Program-made: the position numbers and the translations under genes
DNA from: Gonocerus acuteangulatus
Lineage: Eukaryota > Arthropoda > Insecta > Hemiptera > Coreidae
Reading direction: 5' to 3'
NCBI GenBank assembly: GCA_946811695.1
Contig: OX328132.1
Coordinates: 124,887,489-124,951,488, forward strand
Length of the DNA: 64,000 nt
Notes under the pieces: model-generated
Databases searched by the model: none
Told to the model about the DNA's origin: nothing
The model's input: only the letters and a program-made list of their open reading frames with translations
Part shown: positions 57,070 to 64,000 of the stretch, one piece after another
How positions within the stretch are numbered: position 1 is the stretch's first letter
Layout of the letters: each line of letters begins with the position of its first letter

Positions 57070-57995
57070 GGCCTCTAGGCCACTTTCTTTTCAGGCGTCT
57101 CGGGTGATTGGAAGGGATCGCATCTGTGGAAAGGGATTGGTCAAGGGGCTTGGAATGAAAAGTGGAGAAGCGGTTTTAGCTAATTCAGCGACAAAGGGAA
57201 TTTCGAGGTCTCGGCGGATGATATTATTGTTGACGTAAAAGGGAGCATTAAGGATCCGGTGAAGGACTTTGGACTGGAAGGTTTTGATTCGGTTTGTGTT
57301 GGAAGGTTTTGATGTACCCCATAGTTCAATGCCGTATGTCCAAATCGGTTTAATAATAGTTTTGTAGATTGTGTGTTTGTTTTCAGTACTGAGTTTTGAC
57401 TTGGGACCTATTAGTCGTCTATGTAGGCCGTAGCGTCTATTTAGTTCTTGTCGTTTTGTTTTTGTGTGTGTGTTCCAAGTAAGTCTCTTGTTGAGGTATC
57501 AGATTTGGGAATGAGGGATTCGTTTAGGGTAACAGATGGGCACTCACTGCGCCGCAGTATGAATGTGACGTGCTTGCATTTTTTGGCGTTAACTTTAATT
57601 CGCCACTTTTTTAGCCATTTCTCGATTTCCAAGAGATGATTCTGGAGCGCTACTGAGGCTTGCTGCGGGTTGGCGGAGCAGGAAAGCACTGCAGTATCAT
57701 CTGCAAAAGTTGTGTTAATGGTACTGGGATTAGTGGGGATATCAGCGGTGAAGATGGAGTTGAGGAGAGGGGCAAGGATGCTGCCTTGGGGTACTCCAGC
57801 AGACACTTGGCGGGATGAGGAATTTGATACATTATATAGGACATGAAACAGGCGGGATGAAAGAAAGGATTTTAGGATTAAGTAGTAGGTGATAGGGAGA
57901 TTCTGCTATTCTTCCTAGAATGTCTTCGCAGATTCCTATTTCCTGGAAGAATGCAGCTGTTTCCTTAGGAATGGTGCCTCGGAAAATCAAAGAAA
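57070..57995 (-). pseudogene. jockey-like LINE reverse transcriptase remnant
   Basis: Minus strand. In order: YYLILKSFLSSRLFHVLYNV, VSAGVPQGSILAPLL, the catalytic TTFADDTAVLS, LEIEKWLKKWRIKVNAKKC, then after a frameshift near 57440 LIGPKSKLSTENKHTIYKTI, IKPIWTYGIELWGTSKPSN and RRDLEIPFVAELAK. These are motifs 4 to 8 of jockey-group RTs with little divergence. The 5' half and the endonuclease are absent, so the copy is 5'-truncated. It lies inside the TA-GGG element. Confidence 0.85.
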
Positions 57996-58319
57996 TCATT
58001 TCCACTTCCCACTGAAAAAAAATTCCCCCAAAACCGGGTACTACCCGGTCCTGTCCGACTGCCGGGGTCCCAGTTTTATTCGACTACGCCATTAGTCAGA
58101 AAATAAGGCTTAGCACATTTCAAACATGATCTAAGCCATGGTTTAATAATTTAAAATAACAGCTAAAAATGTCTTATCAAACGTTATACTTAACAAACAC
58201 AAATCTTCAGGCAATTAGAAGCTACAGAGTAAATTCGGTGTAGTAATCAAATAAGCTATACTGCCTTTCCGATATCTCCGAATAATATAGCGGATGTTTG
58301 CTACTTGTTTAACCCATTT

Positions 58320-58476
58320 GCGCCGTGCATTACTATATAGTAACGCCAATATCTAAGCGATGATAGAAAAATTATATTATATACAAAATTGATTTATCTG
58401 AATTAAGAATTTTTGAAAAAAAAGAAACTCCGGCGCTAATGGGTCAATGCATTTTCCGACAGACAACAGTACAATT

Positions 58477-58509
<33 letters not shown>

Positions 58510-58560
58510 GCGCACAGTGGTCCAAATCCAGCCATCATGGTGCAAAAAATCGAAAAACCC
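58320..58560. repeat. left member of an inverted pair
   Basis: CGCACAGTGGTCCAAATC, CAGCCATCATGGTGC and GGCGCTAATGG are found, complemented, at 60140-60205. A T run of about 29 bases at 58480-58508 interrupts it. The pair could be long inverted repeats of an element ending at 60260. Confidence 0.6.
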
Positions 58561-59053
58561 AACATTTTTTAAGAAACACCAAAACATGTATAGAAGGTTC
58601 TAGAGTAACCATATATTATATTAATAAAGACATTTTAATTTTGTGCCTGTCCATTTAGTCTCTGAGACGGTTCAAAGATGGCGGTTCTATACATGTGTGC
58701 TCAAACATTATTTGCAACCCGAGGATACTAATCAATTAATATGCCAAAATATTTTTTTATTCTTATAATTTTTTCTGTAATAAAGGTACCATAGATGGAC
58801 TACATAAATAAGACAAAACGATCGAAATATCTTGATATGAAGTTGGTTAACAGATTTTTAAAGTTAAGTATTTTTTAACACGCCTACGTGAAATTTAGAA
58901 AGGTTTTAAACATCAGCATCACGAGGAATCACGGAGTTATTTGTGTCAGCTTGTAGCCTTTACATTCCTCTAACAGAATATGTAAGGTTTGTCTGCCCCT
59001 TGGTGCCCCTTTGATATTGGGAGGGAATTTTATGGGGAAAACCGAGGCTCGGT

Positions 59054-59133
59054 GCGCTGCCTGCTGCGGTAGCAGGTAGTCCTGACCCTCTTATGCCAGC
59101 AGATGACCCGTACCCAGAGGTCATCTGCTGGCA
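59054..59133. other. two adjacent hairpins
   Basis: CCTGCT-GCGGT-AGCAGG near 59060 is followed by TGCCAGCAGATGACC (59094-59108) and its exact complement at 59119-59133 with a 10-nt loop. The stretch is also GC-richer than its surroundings. Terminal or replication-related structure of an unrecognised element is possible. Confidence 0.6.
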
Positions 59134-60139
59134 GTAATTTGGGTCAGTATTCCTTGTTTCTTGAGTGAAGGTTTAGGGCACATACATTTCTGCGTACCGA
59201 TTTTTACTGAGAAGTAAAGGACAGATTTTGGTAAATTCCTTTTTTTTTTGTAACTTGGTCATTTATTATGCTGTAATAAATGAAACTCTGATTTGCACTG
59301 TTTTTAAATGAAGACAAATAATCTATAATGTGCTACATCTTGTGAAATATTTCCATGAAGTCAGAATAAATTCTTAAAATTATTATAGAGTGACATTTTT
59401 ATTTTTGTATAAAAGTATGAAAGTCTGGGCCCTGGGACTCTGTACGTGTAAACTGGCACTTTGAACGTTAAAAAAATTGTTAACTGTTTTTTTGTCACTT
59501 AGTCAATAATAGATTATTGATCTTTAAATGTAGAAGCGCCATTACCGAAAAAATAACTTAAAAGACACGTTTTTTAATTTATTTACTTTTTTTTTTTTTT
59601 TTAAGAGAGATGCTAAGTAGAAGAGATTTTGGAGAGCTCATAATTACTTCGAAATCGTTGGACATTTTTTATAGAAGGACGGTCCAAGCATTTGGCCTTA
59701 CATAAGATGACCGTGTTAGAAAAACACACAAAATTTTATATTCAAATTATATGGCCAGATGGAGGAAGACTAACAGGGATAAATCTAAGTTTTCATCGTA
59801 GTTGGAAGTAGTAATTATTTTTCTTACTGGCGAAGTGGATGATATACCTTCAACAAGCTCGGGGAAAAGGGGTTGGCCTCTCAACCTCACCAGAACCCTC
59901 TCCTATTTAGTCATATTCCTCATAAAACACCTTCTCAACCCTTCAATGACCATCATACAAGATTTGAACAAAATCCTTCAACGAAAAGTAATTGAAAAGC
60001 TATGAAGTACCTCCCACTCTCGCTCTTACTCCCACCCCCACCCATACCTATTTTGTCATAATCCTCATAAAACATCTTCTCAACCATTTAATAAATATCA
60101 TGCCGAGTTTGAAGGCAATCCGTCCACTCAAAGTATTTT

Positions 60140-60205
60140 ATGCACCATGATGGCTGAATTTGGACCACTGTGCGGCGTTTCGACAACTTTTCGGCCATTA
60201 GCGCC
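60140..60205. repeat. right member of an inverted pair; SINE-like tail
   Basis: Complement of part of 58320-58560. The part 60172-60205 (CGGCG..TCGACAA...GGCCATTAGCGCC) also resembles the 3' tail of the SINEs at 1059-1093 and 53189-53221. Confidence 0.6.
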
Positions 60206-60257
60206 AAACATTACTAATATAGCCAAAATTTCCAGGTCCCGGTTTTATCCAACTCAC

Positions 60258-60260
<3 letters not shown>

Positions 60261-60305
<45 letters not shown>
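60261..60305. repeat. (TA)n microsatellite
   Basis: Lies between the end of the TA-GGG element and the start of the Tc1-like element. Both families target TA. Confidence 0.95.
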
Positions 60306-60307
<2 letters not shown>

Positions 60308-61105
60308 TGCTGGACAAAAAAAACGGCGCACCTTGAATTTCGTCGTTATTTCTTTTCCAGGTTAATAGAATTCGCAAATTTGTAACTCAAAAAGCGTTGT
60401 ATTTATTCAGTTTATAGGGCACCATAAGTGAAGACAAGGAGAAAAAAAAAATCTTAAAAATACAGTTAGGTAAGTAAAAAAAAAGAAAATTAACACACTT
60501 CCAAAGTAAAAATAAAACGCGCGCTGATTTTTTTATTTGTGTGTTTCTTTTCACTGGAAAACATTTTTTCTTTACAAAGGATCATTTTTGAAGAGTTGAA
60601 GTGGTGTTAGATGCTGTTGTAGTTGATCAGGTTGTTGCTTTAATAGAGGACGGCCGGAGCCAGCGTTACGCCGCCAGAGCACCAGGACTACCTGAAACAA
60701 CGGTTCGGCGTGCAGTCCAAAGGTACAGGAAGCTTCGATAGAAGGCCTGGATCAGCGCACCCGAGAACGACTGACAGAGCTGATGGCCGTTTTATTCTGT
60801 TTCAGGCCCTCAGAAACCGCTCCCAGACTTCAGTTGAGATCTCTCACAGGCTTCATGACGCTCGGGAAACGTATGCTCACTAACAATACGCAGAAGGCTC
60901 ACTGAAGCTGGGCTGAATGATATGGTCCCCGCTTCTGGTCCTCTCGTGACCCCAAAACACCGAGCGGCTCGCCTCCGATTTTATAGAGAACATGTTGCAT
61001 GGACTGAGGACGATTGGGCCTCTGTTCTGTTTTCTGGCGAGTCCAGTTATAACCTATATGCTGCAGATGGTCGAGTTCGAGTATGGAGAAGACCAGGAGA
61101 GTAGT
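60306..61105 (+). pseudogene. Tc1-like transposase and left terminus
   Basis: The left end ACTGCTGGACAAAAAAAACG after a TA tract is a typical Tc1 terminus. From about 60630 the translation gives VALIEDGRSQRYAARAPGLP, ETTVRRAVQRYRKL (helix-turn-helix), a basic stretch with RPGSAHPRTT, then after shifts TPKHRAARLRFYREHVAWTE, DDWASVLFSGESSYNLYAAD and GRVRVWRRPGE. The SGES(S)YNLY block carries the position of the first catalytic Asp of Tc1 (usual fSDEs.f.l), here changed to Glu after Gly. It is truncated at 61105, before the DD34E C-terminus, where the Helentron-like sequence begins. Confidence 0.82.
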
Positions 61106-61206
61106 GTGGTACTGCAATATAGCGTTTCAGAACCCCTAGAGACCGAAAATAACGGTGGTTTAAATTTGTATATATATATATATATATATACAAATTTGAA
61201 CCACCG

Positions 61207-61268
<62 letters not shown>

Positions 61269-61440
61269 GTATATATTTGTCTGTTCGCTCTCTAGCTCCT
61301 AGGCGAATGGTCCGATTTTGATGAAATTTGGTACAAAAATCCGTCGTCCAATTTGAAAGGTCAAGTTCGTTAACCAGCAGAATCCGCCCACTGGAAGATG
61401 GCGTTTGGGACGAAATTCGCGCAAAAAAAATCGAAACGTA
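61106..61440 (-). mobile_element. Helentron-like fragment with (TA)n hairpin
   Basis: Contains the CAGAACCCCTAGAGACCGAA block and the GGTCCGATTTTGATGAAATT block of the family. ACGGTGGTTTAAATTTGTA is followed by TA repeats and its near complement ACAAATTTGAACCACCGTT (61154-61208), then a second (TA)n to 61263. Confidence 0.6.
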
Positions 61441-61480
61441 TATGTTCTCGAGTTTATATGCATGTTAGCACTTTCTTTTT

Positions 61481-61639
61481 AGCGCGGTTCCTCCCTCCCT
61501 TCATAGGGAGGAACCCCGCTTATAAGGTTGATCTCATGAAACAATCCGGAGGTGCCGACTAGAAAATTTCGCGTTTCAGAACCCCTAGAGACCGAAAATG
61601 ACGGTGGTTCAAATTTGTATATATTTATATATATGTATA

Positions 61640-61693
<54 letters not shown>

Positions 61694-62561
61694 TGTTCGC
61701 GGCATAGCTCAGAGAGTAATGGTCCGATTTTGATGAAATTTGGTACAAAAATCTTTCGTCTAGTTTGAAAGGTCAAGATCGTTAAAAAGCAGAATCCGCC
61801 CACTGGAAGATGGCGTTTGGGGCGAAATTCGCGCAAAAAAATCGTAACGCTTACGTTTTTGAGTTCATAAGCTTGTAAGTACTCTTTTTATAGGCTTCTT
61901 GGGCTAGGAAAACAACAGCATGTTTTACTTTCATTAAAACTAAAATGTTGAAATTTTTGTTACGTTTGGAGTTAAGGAAGGGTTAGAATAAAATATTTTA
62001 TTAACAGACATAAAAAGTTTTGGTAACTTTGTATACTTTCCTTAATATCTCAAAAAAGGTTGACAATCTTGGGAAGCAGAAGGTTACCATTCGAAAGCCT
62101 TCTAACTGCTCTACAAAAACGGTTCTGAAGAAAGTTTTAATTAGGCGATGTCAATCGGAGAAATAAGTGCTTAAAACTTAAAATTATTAAAAGTAATTGA
62201 TTTCGTTTATTCGAACGGTTCTTTTTGTCTGTTTTATTCCTTCTTATTTTTTAATTGCTTATAATGTATAATTGCGGATAATGTATTTGACAATAAAACA
62301 GATTAAGTAAAATGAGAAGATCAATTTATTGTTAGAAATGTAGCGTTCAAAGAGAGAGATCCCAAGGCTTTCGAAATGCCTCTGAGCGGAGGCCTTTCTG
62401 GCCGACTTATGGTTTGGCCGACCCATACAGGTAAGATCATAAATCAAGACCTTTCAAGACTGGTGGAACCAAAATAATAACTGATTCTATTTTAATCTTT
62501 CCAAATTAGACCAAGGATAAGAACGGAACCGCGCTAAGATGATGCAGTTCCTGCGAGTCGG
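61481..62561 (-). mobile_element. Helentron/HINE-like element, near-complete copy
   Basis: The plus-strand left end AGCGCGGTTCCTCCCTCC contains one arm of a hairpin closed by GGGAGGAACC. The right end has GAACGGAACCGCGCTAAG and GCAGTTCCTGCGAGTCGG. It has (TA)n at 61637-61688 and no long coding frame. T-rich flanks TTCTTTT (left) and TCTTTT (right) may be the target. This uninterrupted copy shows what 12292-16690 looked like before the LINE insertion. Confidence 0.6.
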
Positions 62562-62879
62562 TCTTTTACCTACAAGGTTGATTAATAAGTTGTATATGGA
62601 GCCCAATTTAGTTGGGCAACAAATTTCTTTTGGTAATGGATGTTTGACATTTTTCTTAGCTTCAGTTATGATTTGGTCCAGATAGTAGAATTTTCTTTAG
62701 CTTATAGTGGCTGTGAATATTCTAAATTTTAGCCCCTGATATGGTACTAAGGGTGCATGTTAAGCGGGAATTAATAAATCATTTTTATAAATCTGAGTAG
62801 TTTATTTGTTGCAAGTTTCCACCTGATAAATGAATAAATATGTTTTTATAGGTTCAAGTGGGACTAGCTCAGCTTCAGC
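62562..62879. other. unassigned DNA
   Basis: ATGGAGCCCAATTTAGTTGG near 62597 is found complemented at about 56668-56690, so a small shared repeat is present. Nothing else was recognised. Confidence 0.4.
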
Positions 62880-63150
62880 TATTGAACCATTAGTTTGAGC
62901 GAGTTTGGGACATTGAGACAAAGTGGTCCTCAAATGATATCACCAGTAGACCCCGGTAGTGGCCCGTCCACTGCAAGTAGTTTTCCCTGAGTATCAGATG
63001 TATTTAGATGTAGAAGCTATTTAGAGCATTCAAATTTATCTGCAGAAGAGTTATCTACTTCATTCACAGAATAAATGTGAGATAGCATGTCAGACTCTTC
63101 TTAAGATCTGAAGGGGGTGGATTGTATCTCAGTAGATGAAACAATTGCAC
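62880..63150. repeat. dispersed repeat shared with 40200-40480
   Basis: Second copy of the block described at 40200, in the same orientation and more diverged in the middle. Confidence 0.6.
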
Positions 63151-64000
63151 ACGGGATTCCAAACAGAATTCTCGTCTTTAAAAAGATATAATGACTTACT
63201 TGCATTTGCTGGTGCCCCATAAAAATTTAAAAAAATTAAAAAACAGCAATCCAATTAATAACACAAACATATTCAAATATTTTCTCTGAATAAGAAAAAA
63301 AAAAAAACATAAAACAGCAACTTAATTTATTGGGCTATAAATGCTACATGACTGCAAAGAAACAGGTAGAACAAATGTGTTAAATTAAAAAATATTTTTT
63401 CTAGATGTATATTTCTGTTTTTTTATATTCACTAATTTCTTCCTATTCATTGTTTTATTGATATTTTCTTTGATCTTTCGTTTAACTATGTATATTCTTT
63501 ATCTGTAAGCCTAACTGTCAAAATTAAATTTGTCTTTATATTGATTTGCTTGATGATTTTTGCCAAAGCTGTTTTAGTTTCTTTTTGGCCTCCATTTTTT
63601 TTTCATATTGCTTTATTCTCTTTCTAAGCAACACCGATGACTTTACAATATATGTTTTAATACATGAACTATACTTTACTTCATATATATGATACTTGGT
63701 TTCTTAATCCATTAATTTATCTTTAATTCGACTAAGAGAATTTTTTTATAAAAAAAAATACCTTATTTTGATGATCATCTCAAACCCAAAAATTTCTTTA
63801 TTTTTTTTAAATTATCTTCTTAAACATTTTGCCATTAAGCCATTTTGAAACAACAAGAAGAAAAGAAAGTAATTGTTAACTTCTCATCAAACCTTCTTAT
63901 CTCATCATTTATATTAATATGACTACCCTATGTCAACCTTTTTGTATAATTTAAAAAAAATTATTTTAATATGTTCTGGGCCATAGTAACCCTATAGTAT
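63151..64000. other. AT-rich unassigned DNA
   Basis: Low-complexity A/T-rich sequence without a recognisable gene or element end. Confidence 0.45.

Larger units (their letters stand above)
55656..60260. mobile_element. TA-flanked GGG-type element or nested pair
   Basis: The left end TA|GGGAAAAGTCGGACAAAAC and the right end read inward, TA|GGGGTGAGTTGGATAAAAC, are imperfect inverted repeats. The motif GGATAAAACCGGG/GTCGGACAGGACCGGG recurs near both ends and also at 58035-58090. The last place might be the end of a first element, making 58090-60260 a second one. The interior contains a decayed LINE RT, a 55-base T run (56353-56407) and no clear transposase. The architecture resembles 33042-35293 and 44225-44575. 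Confidence 0.5.

Overview
The window is AT-rich genomic DNA from an animal, most likely an invertebrate and possibly an arthropod. The signs are a very dense and mixed load of transposable elements, split small exons with GT/AG introns, long (TA)n microsatellites, and no bacterial gene layout. I cannot name the species. There is no rRNA, CRISPR array, operon or long intact cellular ORF. Most long reading frames are transposon remnants, or artefacts of (TA)n and GAATCC-type repeats.

The best candidate for a cellular gene lies on the minus strand and is spread over about 29 kb. A short first coding exon (32822-32901) can splice in phase to exon 27900-28003 and then to 19114-19228. Together they would encode a protein of about 95 residues that is almost only a chromoshadow (HP1 C-terminal) domain. 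A second pair of the last two exons, with identical length and phase, lies downstream at 16873-16976 and 3865-3982. The surrounding DNA is duplicated too (roughly 2.7-17.2 kb against 17.8-28.1 kb), so this is a tandem segmental duplication whose two halves later collected different insertions. A separate minus-strand terminal exon at 53750-53933 encodes a PHD-type zinc finger.

Layout: 1-5.4 kb holds a SINE with target-site duplications, a LINE endonuclease remnant, the second chromoshadow exon and duplicated DNA. 5.3-9.6 kb is a Penelope-like reverse transcriptase (RYVDD) split by a foldback hAT element, which is itself split by a second hAT. 9.8-11.6 kb is a recent 930-bp tandem duplication. 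12.3-16.7 kb is a Helentron-like element into which a LINE jumped, leaving a 15-bp duplication. 17-28 kb is the other half of the segmental duplication, with hAT and piggyBac-type MITEs whose empty sites survive in the paralogous copy. 31-32 kb is a mariner-like transposase remnant. 33.0-35.3 kb is a pogo-like element with TA-flanked ends and subterminal repeats. 35.5-38.2 kb is a duplicated LINE-bearing segment. 38.4-39.3 kb holds Helentron-like ends in tandem. 40.9-43.9 kb is a decayed LINE showing a gag-like ORF1 followed by an R2-type endonuclease. 44.2-49.4 kb holds a MITE, a hammerhead-bearing inverted repeat and a candidate Helitron. 50.6-52.7 kb carries further copies of the duplicated repeat. 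55.7-60.3 kb is a third TA-GGG type element containing a jockey-like LINE. 60.3-62.6 kb is a Tc1 remnant followed by more Helentron-like copies.

Two themes run through the window. Hammerhead-ribozyme-like folds recur in Penelope-associated terminal modules. Several DNA elements also carry arrays of a short motif near their ends.
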